A DNA stretch of 64,000 bases from Allomuricauda sp. CAU 1633 (GTDB lineage: Bacteria > Bacteroidota > Bacteroidia > Flavobacteriales > Flavobacteriaceae), in assembly GCF_017313225.1 (NCBI RefSeq), contig NZ_JAFLNE010000006.1:1-64000 (forward strand), given 5' to 3'. The notes beneath the pieces are model-generated. The model saw nothing but the letters and a program-made list of their open reading frames with translations, did not search any database and was not told where the DNA came from. Position numbers and translations under genes: made by a program. Below are positions 45,121 to 53,315 of the stretch, one piece after another (position 1 is the first letter of the stretch; each line of letters opens with the position of its first letter).

Positions 45121-45564
45121 TTAGTTGAGTAGTCTTTTTTGTTTTTTTCTTTTGATGACCTGGGATACAATATCAAAAATCTTGGTCTTGGCATCGCGAT
45201 ATTTATCAAAGTAGGATGCCAGTTCCTTAGACAATTCTGAATGGGTATCCAAATAGGCATTTTCCATCTTGCTTTGATCTACATCATCGACCATGATTTG
45301 TAGCTGGTTCTCGTGCAACTGGACTTTTTTGAAGATTTTGATCAATTCTGACTCGGACTTTTTCAGAGATTCAACAACGGGCTGCACAGTATTGAACATA
45401 TCAGAATCCAGTATGTCCAATGTATAATCCTTGATCATGCTGTCCAAGAATTTTTGTTCGTCCCTGGCAAATTTGAGTTCCGAGCACCATTTTTTGGATT
45501 CTTCATGTAGTTCCTCTGCGCTGAACCACTCCCTAAAGGTTCCTTTGTGGGTTTTTGATTTCAT
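45121..45564 (-). CDS. Coiled-coil protein, paralogue of the 46119 gene
   Basis: 147 aa, soluble, nearly all helical, with a long charged coiled-coil (KKSESELIKIFKKVQLHENQ) and basic C-terminus (KRKKQKRLL). It resembles the 46119 gene in layout: W...L.F..de..F...l..Y, and a closing FDKYRDAKTKIFDIVSQVIKRKK versus LDDYLNLKTKVYGYAGSVLKRRK. The function is unknown; it is perhaps a stress-induced structural or DNA/ribosome-associated protein. It lies between hsp20 and the dehydrogenase gene. Confidence 0.65.
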   Translation of the reverse strand: MKSKTHKGTFREWFSAEELHEESKKWCSELKFARDEQKFLDSMIKDYTLDILDSDMFNTVQPVVESLKKSESELIKIFKKVQLHENQLQIMVDDVDQSKMENAYLDTHSELSKELASYFDKYRDAKTKIFDIVSQVIKRKKQKRLLN

Positions 45565-45580
45565 AGCTTTTAGTATTGTT

Positions 45581-45606
45581 GCGGCAAATGGTGAACCATT
45601 TGCCGC
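45581..45606. terminator. Strong hairpin after hsp20
   Basis: GCGGCAAATGGT and ACCATTTGCCGC are exact reverse complements around GA. It may attenuate transcription into the downstream coiled-coil gene; no T-run is visible. Confidence 0.5.
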
Positions 45607-45616
45607 GTGTTCCTAA

Positions 45617-46057
45617 CTAGACAACCTCAATGACCTTTTTTTGGTTTTCCTTGGCTTCCTCCATTTTAAGAAGGTTAAGGTTTAGAATACCATTTTTATA
45701 GGTTGCTTTTACCTCTTTGGAACGATCCACCGAATTGGGCAACTGCATGGTTCTAGTAAACGCACTATAGTTGAACTCTCTTCGGGTGTATTCCTCATCT
45801 TTTTCGGTTTCCTCTTTGCTTTTTTTGGCGGAAACTTCCAAGATGTCATCCTTCATGGTGATCTCAAAATCTTTTTTTTCGAACCCAGGGGCCGCAATCT
45901 CAATTTCAAAATCACCATCATGCTCCTTCACATTCATTGAGGGGCTTGATTTTTCCAAATTGAAGAAATCATCGTCAATAAATGCATCTCGATTAAAGAA
46001 ATCGACCAAGCTTTCATTCCATGGAAACCGTTTTCCATTAAATTTAACAAGTGACAT
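45617..46057 (-). CDS. Small heat shock protein, Hsp20/alpha-crystallin family
   Basis: 146 aa from ATG 46057; the frame extends to 46102 but family members begin near MSLVKFNGKRFPW. Alpha-crystallin domain: MNVKEHDGDFEIEIAAPGFEKKDFEITMKDD, SAFTRTMQLPNSVDRSKEVKATYKNGILNLNLLK with the C-terminal GIL motif. It is a holdase that binds unfolded proteins in the cytoplasm. It belongs to the operon controlled by the operator at 46589. Confidence 0.93.
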   Translation of the reverse strand: MSLVKFNGKRFPWNESLVDFFNRDAFIDDDFFNLEKSSPSMNVKEHDGDFEIEIAAPGFEKKDFEITMKDDILEVSAKKSKEETEKDEEYTRREFNYSAFTRTMQLPNSVDRSKEVKATYKNGILNLNLLKMEEAKENQKKVIEVV

Positions 46058-46118
46058 AATTATGGGTTTTAGATTAATGAACCTTAGTTTAAAAACATTC
46101 ACCGTGGAATGGTAGTCA

Positions 46119-46523
46119 TCAATCCACGGGCTTCCTTCGTTTTAATACAGATCCCGCATAACCGTACACCTTGGTTTTGAGGTTTAGGTAATCGTCCAAA
46201 AATTGCGAGACCCTATTCTGTAATTTGTTGTGCTTTTCGTAGTATTTGTCGTCACAGGTCTTAGCGGTACACTCAAAGATGCCTCCCAAATGGCTTTCAT
46301 GCCCACAAATCAGTTTTTTAAGCCGCTCCTTTTCCTTTTTTGATTCTGCGAACCCCTGCTTAAACTGTTCCAGTCGCTCAAACAAATTGGGAGTCCTGGG
46401 TTCAAAAACATACGAATTCAACAACTTCTGAATAAAGGACATTTCATCCTCGATGAACTGAAGATGGGACTTCCAGTTTTGTAACTCAATGTGGAGATCT
46501 TCTATTTTGTTCTGTACAACCAT
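46119..46523 (-). CDS. Coiled-coil protein with small cysteine set, paralogue of the 45121 gene
   Basis: 134 aa, helical. It has LQFIEDEMSFIQKLLNSYVFEP, a CGHESHLGGIFECTAKTC segment (three Cys and His) that may bind metal or sense redox, and FLDDYLNLKTKVYGYAGSVLKRRK. First gene of the operon behind the operator at 46589-46600. The function is unknown; the paralogue at 45121 lacks the cysteine segment. Confidence 0.65.
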   Translation of the reverse strand: MVVQNKIEDLHIELQNWKSHLQFIEDEMSFIQKLLNSYVFEPRTPNLFERLEQFKQGFAESKKEKERLKKLICGHESHLGGIFECTAKTCDDKYYEKHNKLQNRVSQFLDDYLNLKTKVYGYAGSVLKRRKPVD

Positions 46524-46557
46524 GACCCAATCCTTTTCATCAATTTTAATTTAACCA

Positions 46558-46600
46558 TGAATGTAAAGCTTGGTTGGTTCTTGTGAAATGATTTAAATCA
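46558..46600 (-). promoter_or_regulatory. CRP/FNR-type operator and -7 element of the hsp20 operon
   Basis: Perfect palindrome TGATTTAAATCA (46589-46600), overlapping the stop of the upstream stress-protein gene. TACATTCA (46565-46558) begins 35 bp downstream on the minus strand. Confidence 0.65.
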
Positions 46601-47410
46601 ATTTGCCTGATGGGGTAAGATCAAAAATGGGACGGACAGTTTTGTGTTCAGTTCCTTAATGATTCCATTGCCGATAAACTCCAAGAAAAAATGATGTGGG
46701 TAATATACCATACAGAGCATATCTATGCTCCAAAGGTCCACAAACTCCAAAATGGTCTTGGTCTTGTCCTCAAAAACAGGCAATACCACCTCTTTGGATA
46801 TATTGGAGAAGGCCTTCATAAAACTGCCTTTATGTTCCAAAACAATCTTGTCCCCTTTTCCATCATCAATACTCATGGGCACTATGGCGCAATCTGTAAT
46901 CGTTTGAAAAAATTGTAAGGCGCGAATGTTCTTCTCTACTATTGGATTACTATAATTGGAGATAAAAGCCATTTTCTGCACATTTTTAAAGTCTATTTCC
47001 AAAGGAACAATCAATATGGGGCAAGTGGTGACCTCACGAACCAACTGCATGGCATTGGTCCCCAACAAAATATGTTTCACCTCTTCCTTTGCCTTGTTTC
47101 CGATTACCATAAGATCTACCTTATGTTTTTCCGCATAATCGGAAACCCCTGTGGTCACATTTGAACATAAGGAGACTTTTTTTAGTTGATGTTTTTTGTT
47201 CTTTCCAACATCCCTGACCAGCCTGTGACAGATGGCATCGAGACCTTGGGCAGACGCTATCTTGGCTTCCTCAATTTTTGAATCGGCTTCATTACCACAA
47301 ACATTCACAATATGGAAACTACATTTCTCCTCTTTGAACAATTGAGCGGCGTAAAACAAGGCATTGTATGAATTGTTGGAAAAGTCGGTGGGCACTAAGA
47401 TCTGTAACAT
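46598..47410 (-). CDS. Universal stress protein, two-domain, degenerate ATP site
   Basis: 270 aa, tandem UspA-like domains. It begins MLQILVPTDFSNNSYNALFYA. The first ATP-binding loop reads GNKAKEEVKHILLGTNAM, lacking the second Gly of G-x2-G-x9-G-S/T-N, and the second domain has no loop, so nucleotide binding is doubtful. It is downstream of 47421 (10 bp gap), the same operon as the USP at 48260. Confidence 0.88.
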   Translation of the reverse strand: MLQILVPTDFSNNSYNALFYAAQLFKEEKCSFHIVNVCGNEADSKIEEAKIASAQGLDAICHRLVRDVGKNKKHQLKKVSLCSNVTTGVSDYAEKHKVDLMVIGNKAKEEVKHILLGTNAMQLVREVTTCPILIVPLEIDFKNVQKMAFISNYSNPIVEKNIRALQFFQTITDCAIVPMSIDDGKGDKIVLEHKGSFMKAFSNISKEVVLPVFEDKTKTILEFVDLWSIDMLCMVYYPHHFFLEFIGNGIIKELNTKLSVPFLILPHQAN

Positions 47411-47420
47411 GGCTTACGGG

Positions 47421-48260
47421 TTAAAGGTTGTACGGAAGCACCAAAAAGGGAATTTTGCTGTGCAGTCCTATATTTCTAATTACAGGTTCCACAAAAAGGC
47501 GTTCCAAAAAGGAGTGCTTGTTTTTTACCATGACCAACATATCAACGGGCAGCTCTTCCTGAAATAGATTTATGGCCTCAATGAGTTCCTGATCAGGCAG
47601 ATCATAGATTTGATGGTCATTTTCCTGCACCAATTTCTCAAGACTGGTTTTATTCTTTTTCTGTAGAGATGTAAGACCATCTGGCGGGGATACATGCATC
47701 ACATGCAGTTTGGAGCCCCATGATTTTGACAACTTCAACAAAAAATCTAAATCAGTTTTCGAATAGTTAACCTCATAATCCGTTGGGAACAATATTCGCT
47801 TTGGCGGATTAAACCCATAATCGGATGGAATAGCCAAAATCGGAACAACAGCTTTATTAAGGACATGCACTGTATTTGATCCGAACAATATCTCTCTAGC
47901 CCCTGTTGCGCCCTGGGTTCCCATAATGACCAAATCTATATTTTCTTTGTTGACCATGGTCTTGACCTCATCTTCCAAGGTATTAAAGGCTGCATGGGTC
48001 ACATATTCGTGTATGGGGTTATCGTACTTTGCCTTAATCCGTTTTCGAATTATCTCCAAAGTGTTCTCCGCATTGTACTTATGGTCATCGGGAAGTCCTA
48101 ACTGGCCAGGGCTCCCCAACGCATAATCCACACGATAAATGGGCGGCGTATAGGCATGCAAAAGATAAAAAATGCACGTGATATCCTTGAACAATATGGC
48201 TGCATATTCAATGGCATTGAAGGCATTCTCTGAAAAATCCGTGGGCAATATAATTCTCAT
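47421..48260 (-). CDS. Universal stress protein, two-domain
   Basis: 279 aa; a second Met one codon upstream gives a 280-aa form. It begins MRIILPTDFSENAFNAIEYA; ATP loop VIMGTQGATGAREILFGSNT fits G-x2-G-x9-G-S in the first domain, while the second domain has no loop. First gene of a two-gene operon, divergent from thioredoxin, with a near-ideal -7 element behind a shared operator. Confidence 0.9.
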   Translation of the reverse strand: MRIILPTDFSENAFNAIEYAAILFKDITCIFYLLHAYTPPIYRVDYALGSPGQLGLPDDHKYNAENTLEIIRKRIKAKYDNPIHEYVTHAAFNTLEDEVKTMVNKENIDLVIMGTQGATGAREILFGSNTVHVLNKAVVPILAIPSDYGFNPPKRILFPTDYEVNYSKTDLDFLLKLSKSWGSKLHVMHVSPPDGLTSLQKKNKTSLEKLVQENDHQIYDLPDQELIEAINLFQEELPVDMLVMVKNKHSFLERLFVEPVIRNIGLHSKIPFLVLPYNL

Positions 48261-48279
48261 CATGGCGTGCTAATTTTAT

Positions 48280-48352
48280 CAAATCTACAGCACTGTTCCC
48301 TCTTAAACCATGATTTTCATCAACTCCTAAAAAAAGGGAATTCATAAATTGC
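48280..48352. promoter_or_regulatory. Divergent promoter region: shared CRP/FNR-type operator
   Basis: TGATTTTCATCA (48311-48322). To the minus side TAGATTTG (48287-48280) starts 35 bp away for the USP gene; to the plus side TAAATTGC (48345-48352) starts 34 bp away for thioredoxin. Confidence 0.65.
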
Positions 48353-48372
48353 ATTATCAAAATGTAGTATCC

Positions 48373-48672
48373 ATGAAAGGAAATTTTAATGCTCTTATAG
48401 ACGCTGATCAATTGGTGCTGATTGACTTTTCCGCAGAATGGTGTGGTCCTTGTAAAATGTTGGCACCCATCCTCAAACAAGTGAAGGATGAATTGGGCGA
48501 CTCTGTAAAGATTGTAAAGATTGATGTGGACAAAAACCAGTCCTTGGCCAGCAAGTATCAAGTGCGGGGTGTACCCACCATGCTGTTGTTTAAAAAAGGT
48601 GAACAGCTTTGGCGACAATCTGGGGTGCTCCAAAAGTCAGAGATTGTACAAGTGGTAAAATCCTTTATGTAG
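48373..48672 (+). CDS. trxA: Thioredoxin
   Basis: 99 aa from ATG 48373, chosen because the inferred transcription start (near 48357) lies downstream of the alternative ATG 48349. Active site AEWCGPCKMLAPIL, cis-Pro loop VRGVPTMLLFKKG. It reduces protein disulfides in the cytoplasm. It is embedded in the USP cluster and shares an operator with a USP operon, so redox repair is part of the programme. Confidence 0.93.
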   Translation: MKGNFNALIDADQLVLIDFSAEWCGPCKMLAPILKQVKDELGDSVKIVKIDVDKNQSLASKYQVRGVPTMLLFKKGEQLWRQSGVLQKSEIVQVVKSFM

Positions 48673-48690
48673 ATCGATTAATATTTCTGG

Positions 48691-49545
48691 TTACTCAAAC
48701 AGATGCAACACCAAAAAAGGTACTTGGGTATTAAAGGAGACTTTTTTGATTACGGCCTCATGGGTGAGTTTATCAAAAAATCCATGGCCATAATTGATCA
48801 TGGCCACCATATCCACCGCTTTGTTTTCGGCTATGGTGTTTTGAATGGCACCATGTATTGAACTTCCTTTTTCCACTTCAACAAATTTGTGTTTTACACT
48901 TTTCAGCTTCTTTTCCATGGCTTTTTTCGACGCAAGCTGCTGAGAAGTAAATTCTTCAGGATTTCCAGCATAGGTCACCCATATTTCAGAGTCAAACAGC
49001 TCTGCCAACTTTAAAAGGGGATTTAGTTCATAGGTTTCAAAAAGGTGCTCATACCCCGTTGCCAATACAATGGCACCAATGGAATCCTTGGCCTGAAATT
49101 CTTCTGGAACGGCTATAATTGGACAGAAATCAATTTCATTGATGATTTTATATGTATTGCTGCCCATAAACACTTCTTTGAGCCCAGACGCCCCTTTGGT
49201 CCCCATAATAATGTAATCGATTTCTTTGTTGTAGACCGTCTTCCCAACGGCATTGACAAGATTATCCACAACGGACATGGTTTTGAAACTGTGCTTGGGA
49301 TTGCTGTTGACTTCTTTGATTTTTTCCAAAACTCTCTTGAGTTCCCGTTCCGATTGCTCCTTCATCAAACGGAACAAACGGGTATCGTTGGCCCTGCCCA
49401 TTTTGGTAGCCAAGTCCGAAGACCCCACTTGGTAGGCATTCACAATAAAGAATTCACATTCCACACCTTTAAAGATGGACAGCGCATATAGAATGGCATT
49501 CCATGCATTTTTGGAGAAATCGGTAGGCAATACAATTCGTTTCAT
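48691..49545 (-). CDS. Universal stress protein, two-domain
   Basis: 284 aa, MKRIVLPTDFSKNAWNAILYAL; ATP loop IIMGTKGASGLKEVFMGSNTY in the first domain and a degenerate second domain. Last gene of a three-gene USP operon (51278 to 48691); gap to the previous gene 18 bp. Confidence 0.9.
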   Translation of the reverse strand: MKRIVLPTDFSKNAWNAILYALSIFKGVECEFFIVNAYQVGSSDLATKMGRANDTRLFRLMKEQSERELKRVLEKIKEVNSNPKHSFKTMSVVDNLVNAVGKTVYNKEIDYIIMGTKGASGLKEVFMGSNTYKIINEIDFCPIIAVPEEFQAKDSIGAIVLATGYEHLFETYELNPLLKLAELFDSEIWVTYAGNPEEFTSQQLASKKAMEKKLKSVKHKFVEVEKGSSIHGAIQNTIAENKAVDMVAMINYGHGFFDKLTHEAVIKKVSFNTQVPFLVLHLFE

Positions 49546-49563
49546 GTCTTTATTGTTTCTCTG

Positions 49564-50415
49564 TTATCCCTGAAAATCTGGTAGTACCATCAAAGGGATT
49601 TCGGTTCTAAAAGTTACATTTTTTACCACGGGTTCCTGCGTCAGCCTATCAAAAAAATCATGGGAATAGTTGGTGAGCACAATCAGGTCGGTCCTCTCCT
49701 CTTCCGCAAAGTGCCGTATGGCCTCAGCCACTGTAGTTTTTATTACCACTTTATGAAAGGAAGTGGGATGGGCTTCAAACCGTTTCTTCAAGATTTCCTT
49801 ATTTGCCTTTTGTCTATCTGATAGACTGAAGGTTTGTGCTACATGGAATACCTTGACTTTGGAGCTCCAAAGTTTAACCAACTGCAGTAGAGGACGGAGT
49901 ACATTTTTTGGAAAAAAATGGGCATACTCGGTTGGGAAAACCAGCGATTCCAATTTTTGGAAATCATACGATTCAGGGACCACTAGAATTGTACAGTTTT
50001 TAATATGCTTTAAAACTTTTACGGCATTACTGCCCATAAAAATTTCTTTGGCACCGGTTGAACCTTTGGTTCCCATAACAATGGTATCAATATCGTACTT
50101 TGGAATGAGGTCGCGAATGGTCTCTACCAGCCCTCCGGCCATGGAAATCTTATCAAAACTATGCTTCGGGTTCTTATGGTTTTCCTCTAAATATTCCATA
50201 ATCTCCCCAAGTTGACCCAATGAGGCTTCGGACAGGGATTGGTACACCACTCCTGCCCTTGTACTGCTTTTAAATCCTGCAATATTCTCTTTTTTGGGCT
50301 CATAAGCATGCAATACATAAAATTTGCATTCTAATTCGGCATAAAGCTTAACAGCCATGAAAATGGCATTCCAAGCATCTTTGGAAAAATCAGTGGGTAA
50401 GAGTATATTTTTCAT
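49564..50415 (-). CDS. Universal stress protein, two-domain
   Basis: 283 aa, MKNILLPTDFSKDAWNAIFMAV; ATP loop IVMGTKGSTGAKEIFMGSNAV. Middle gene of the three-gene operon, 17 bp behind the 50433 gene's stop. High similarity to 48691 points to recent local duplication. Confidence 0.9.
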   Translation of the reverse strand: MKNILLPTDFSKDAWNAIFMAVKLYAELECKFYVLHAYEPKKENIAGFKSSTRAGVVYQSLSEASLGQLGEIMEYLEENHKNPKHSFDKISMAGGLVETIRDLIPKYDIDTIVMGTKGSTGAKEIFMGSNAVKVLKHIKNCTILVVPESYDFQKLESLVFPTEYAHFFPKNVLRPLLQLVKLWSSKVKVFHVAQTFSLSDRQKANKEILKKRFEAHPTSFHKVVIKTTVAEAIRHFAEEERTDLIVLTNYSHDFFDRLTQEPVVKNVTFRTEIPLMVLPDFQG

Positions 50416-50432
50416 CTCCTAGTCTTTAACAT

Positions 50433-51278
50433 TCATCGATTAAGATTTTGCATGACTAAAAATGGAATCTTCACTTTCAGTCCAAGTAAATCAACAGTGG
50501 AACGGTACAGCATATCTTCAAAAAAGGAATGTCTGGAATTTACCATGACCAACATGCCTACCTCCCTTTTTTCTATATAATCCATAATGGCGTCCGCTTT
50601 GTTTTTTACCGATGTGGTCTCAAAGGACAAGTAGGCTTTGGAAAGTGCATCTTCCAAAAACCGTTTGTTGTCCTCCTGTCTGGGACTGAGGTCCTCAAAA
50701 TCTGTAAAATACAGGCAATGAACCTCAGACTTGAACTTGCCGGCCAAGTCGCCCAAGAGTTTTAATTCCCTACGTTTATAGGGCAGCATGTAATCTGTGG
50801 GGAAAAGAATGGTCTTGGGCTGTTTATATTCAAAATCCTTTGGAATGGCCAAAACGGGGCACTTTACATACTTAAAAACCTCTATGGTGTAACTGCCAAA
50901 AGTGGTCTTGTGATCACTGGTCTCCCCTTTTGTTCCCATGATGACCAGGTCAATGTTCATCTCGTTTACAAAATCATTGATGCCATCCACAAGGCTATCA
51001 AAGGAAGTGACCACCTCAAAATTGTGTAATGGGTTTGAGGGATTTCCCATAACGGTTTGCACCAGATTGTCCAATTTTTTCTCCGATTCCTTTTTCTTTT
51101 CTTCTTTTTGTGTTTCCCTATTTTCAGTAGGAGCAGTTTTGTAGGCTACATACACCTCATCCATATAGGTATGTAGAATAAAAAAACAAGTGCGCTCACA
51201 TTTGTAGAGTTCCTGTGCATACTGCATTGCATGCAATGCATTTTTTGAAAAATCTGTGGGAATGAGTACCGTTCTCAT
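50433..51278 (-). CDS. Universal stress protein, two-domain
   Basis: 281 aa from ATG 51278 (MRTVLIPTDFSKNALHAMQYA); the 51296 start would precede the inferred transcription start near 51290. ATP loop VIMGTKGETSDHKTTFGSYTI, slightly altered. The charged insert (KEEKKKESEKKLD) is longer than in the others. First gene of the operon under the operator at 51325. Confidence 0.9.
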   Translation of the reverse strand: MRTVLIPTDFSKNALHAMQYAQELYKCERTCFFILHTYMDEVYVAYKTAPTENRETQKEEKKKESEKKLDNLVQTVMGNPSNPLHNFEVVTSFDSLVDGINDFVNEMNIDLVIMGTKGETSDHKTTFGSYTIEVFKYVKCPVLAIPKDFEYKQPKTILFPTDYMLPYKRRELKLLGDLAGKFKSEVHCLYFTDFEDLSPRQEDNKRFLEDALSKAYLSFETTSVKNKADAIMDYIEKREVGMLVMVNSRHSFFEDMLYRSTVDLLGLKVKIPFLVMQNLNR

Positions 51279-51293
51279 GATGACCTCTTTTTC

Positions 51294-51336
51294 CAAAGAT
51301 AGCTGTGCTTGGAACGGTAAAAAATGATTTTGGTCA
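51294..51336 (-). promoter_or_regulatory. CRP/FNR-type operator and -7 element of the three-USP operon
   Basis: TGATTTTGGTCA (51325-51336) and TATCTTTG (51301-51294), a perfect TAnnTTTG, 35 bp apart. Confidence 0.7.
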
Positions 51337-51357
51337 ACCCGGAAGAGACAAGAATCC

Positions 51358-52200
51358 CTATTCGTGGATCACATAAAATGGGATTTTGGTATGAAAACTG
51401 ATTTTTTCCACAATGGAGTCGAACAATATTTGCTGTATGAAATTCAGGTTTTTGGCCACCATTATGATCATTTCAATATCCCTACTTTCAACAAAACATT
51501 GAATGGCAGATTTTACACTTTTATTAGTGATGGTATGAAAACTGTATCTGTCTGGGAATGTCTCTTCCAAATAATCAAACAGGTATTCCTTATTTGTTTC
51601 TTGTTCCATACTGAGCAAATCGCCATCTTTCAGAGCATTCATTATTCTGAATTTGCCACTGCCCAATTGCAACATTTCGGCCATAGAACTTAAAATTCCG
51701 TGTGAGTAGAAAATATTAAAATCCGTGGGGAAAGCTATCTCACTAGGCTTTGAAAAAACAACCTCTTCAGGAATTACCAATGTATTGCACTGCACTTTTG
51801 TAATGACGTCCCCTGCATTGCTTCCCACAACTTTTTCCTTAATTCCGGAAGCGCCTTTGGTGCCCATTACAATTAAATCGATTTGATGTTCCTCCAAATT
51901 CCTTTTTATACTCTGTATAAAAAATCCATACTCATGAAGGGCATAGAAATAGTGGTTTGCTTCTGTGCTGTGCCCTTTAAGCTCCTCCACCAAATCCATC
52001 AATATCTCTTTGGTGCTTTCACCAGGCATGTCTTTGGCCCTTTTATTTGAACCGCTAATTGAATCCTTTTGTGTGTCCAAAAGTGTCCCGACATAAAGCA
52101 CATAAAAATTGCACTCTACAGAACTGAACAAGACTTGGGCATACTGTAAAGCATTCTTGGAATTTGATGAAAAATCTACAGGGATCAAAATGTTTTTCAT
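51358..52200 (-). CDS. Universal stress protein, two-domain
   Basis: 280 aa, MKNILIPVDFSSNSKNALQYA; ATP loop IVMGTKGASGIKEKVVGSNAG. Single-gene transcript between its own operator (52250) and the next operon's promoter at 51294. Confidence 0.9.
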   Translation of the reverse strand: MKNILIPVDFSSNSKNALQYAQVLFSSVECNFYVLYVGTLLDTQKDSISGSNKRAKDMPGESTKEILMDLVEELKGHSTEANHYFYALHEYGFFIQSIKRNLEEHQIDLIVMGTKGASGIKEKVVGSNAGDVITKVQCNTLVIPEEVVFSKPSEIAFPTDFNIFYSHGILSSMAEMLQLGSGKFRIMNALKDGDLLSMEQETNKEYLFDYLEETFPDRYSFHTITNKSVKSAIQCFVESRDIEMIIMVAKNLNFIQQILFDSIVEKISFHTKIPFYVIHE

Positions 52201-52219
52201 AACCCACTAAATGACGGTG

Positions 52220-52261
52220 CAAGTTTATCATTCCAAATTTTTCATGGAATGATAAATGTCA
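52220..52261 (-). promoter_or_regulatory. CRP/FNR-type operator, -7 element and hairpin upstream of a USP gene
   Basis: TGATAAATGTCA (52250-52261) and TAAACTTG (52227-52220), 34 bp apart. A perfect 12-bp inverted repeat, TTTATCATTCCA (52224-52235) with TGGAATGATAAA (52245-52256), overlaps both. Confidence 0.6.
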
Positions 52262-52268
52262 TTTACAC

Positions 52269-53315
52269 CTAGTGGACCTGTTTGAGAGCCTCGCTGTCCA
52301 AAACCCTAATATCTCGATTTTCTATGGCTATGAGCCCTTCATTCTTAAAATCGGACAAGGTCCTGATCAGGCTTTCCGTGGCTATGCCTGCAACCCCTGC
52401 CAAATCGCTCCTCGCAATTTTTAAGGGAGTATTCTTTCCTTTATTCATTGCTTGGGAATACAATAACAAGGTCTGAGCCGTTTTTTTCCGTACAGAGCTA
52501 TAGGCCATTTGCAGTAGTTGTTTTTTGATATGCACCAAATCTTCGGCCATAACATTAAGTAATTCCAAAGAAACACTTTGATTTTCTTCGAGAATGGATT
52601 TTACATGGGTCTTGGAAATTCCGGCTAGTTCCACTTCTTCTATGGCAATGGCATACTCGCGATACGGGAAGTTCTCCGTTAAAGAGGTAAATCCCAAAAA
52701 ATCGTCTTCGGAATACACAGAGGTGATAAGCTCCTTGCCTTCTTCATCCAGTCCGCAACATTTTACCACCCCTTTTAAAATTAGGTATACCATGTTGGAA
52801 TGATCGCCTATGGTATAGATGGTCTCATCTTTCTTAAAGGAAAACAATTGTCCGTGGTCATCAAAGAAATTCTTCAGCTCGTTCAATGATCGAATATCGT
52901 GCTGTTTGTCCTGTTCCTTTCGCTGCAAAAAAATACTTTCAAGCTGTTTAGCTTTTTCTAGACGAGTGTGGATGGCGTTTAAGAGTTCTTCTTCTTCAAA
53001 AGGTTTGGTCAAATAGTCATCGGCTCCTAAATCCATCCCTTTTCTCACATCATTACGCTCGGTTTTGGCCGAAACAAAAATAAAGGGAATGTGCTTGGTG
53101 CTTTCACACGAAGAAAATTGCGCAAGGACCTCGTAACCATCCATCTCAGGCATCATTATATCGCACAGAACAATGTTAGGGGTCTCTTTTTCGGCAATAT
53201 CCAGGGCCATTTTTCCATTTGGAGTGGAAAACACCAAGAACCCTGAGAGCTCTAACATCTCCTTTATGTTTTCACGTAATGAGGTGTCATCCTCAACCAG
53301 TAGGATTTTTTTCAT
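52269..53315 (-). CDS. Response regulator fused to a CRP/FNR-type DNA-binding module
   Basis: About 348 aa (two more residues if ATG 53321 is used). Receiver domain: KKILLVEDDTSLRENI, phospho-Asp in VLCDIMMPEMDGYE, Lys in DYLTKPFEEEE. From about 150 a cyclic-nucleotide-binding-like barrel (ETIYTIGDHSNMVYLILKG). C-terminal winged helix with recognition helix GIATESLIRTLSDF: Glu and Arg sit where FNR Glu209 and Arg213 contact TGA half-sites. It is thus the best candidate for binding TGAYnnnnRTCA. No Cys cluster for an Fe-S centre is seen. It overlaps the kinase gene by 23-29 bp. Confidence 0.92.
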   Translation of the reverse strand: MKKILLVEDDTSLRENIKEMLELSGFLVFSTPNGKMALDIAEKETPNIVLCDIMMPEMDGYEVLAQFSSCESTKHIPFIFVSAKTERNDVRKGMDLGADDYLTKPFEEEELLNAIHTRLEKAKQLESIFLQRKEQDKQHDIRSLNELKNFFDDHGQLFSFKKDETIYTIGDHSNMVYLILKGVVKCCGLDEEGKELITSVYSEDDFLGFTSLTENFPYREYAIAIEEVELAGISKTHVKSILEENQSVSLELLNVMAEDLVHIKKQLLQMAYSSVRKKTAQTLLLYSQAMNKGKNTPLKIARSDLAGVAGIATESLIRTLSDFKNEGLIAIENRDIRVLDSEALKQVH

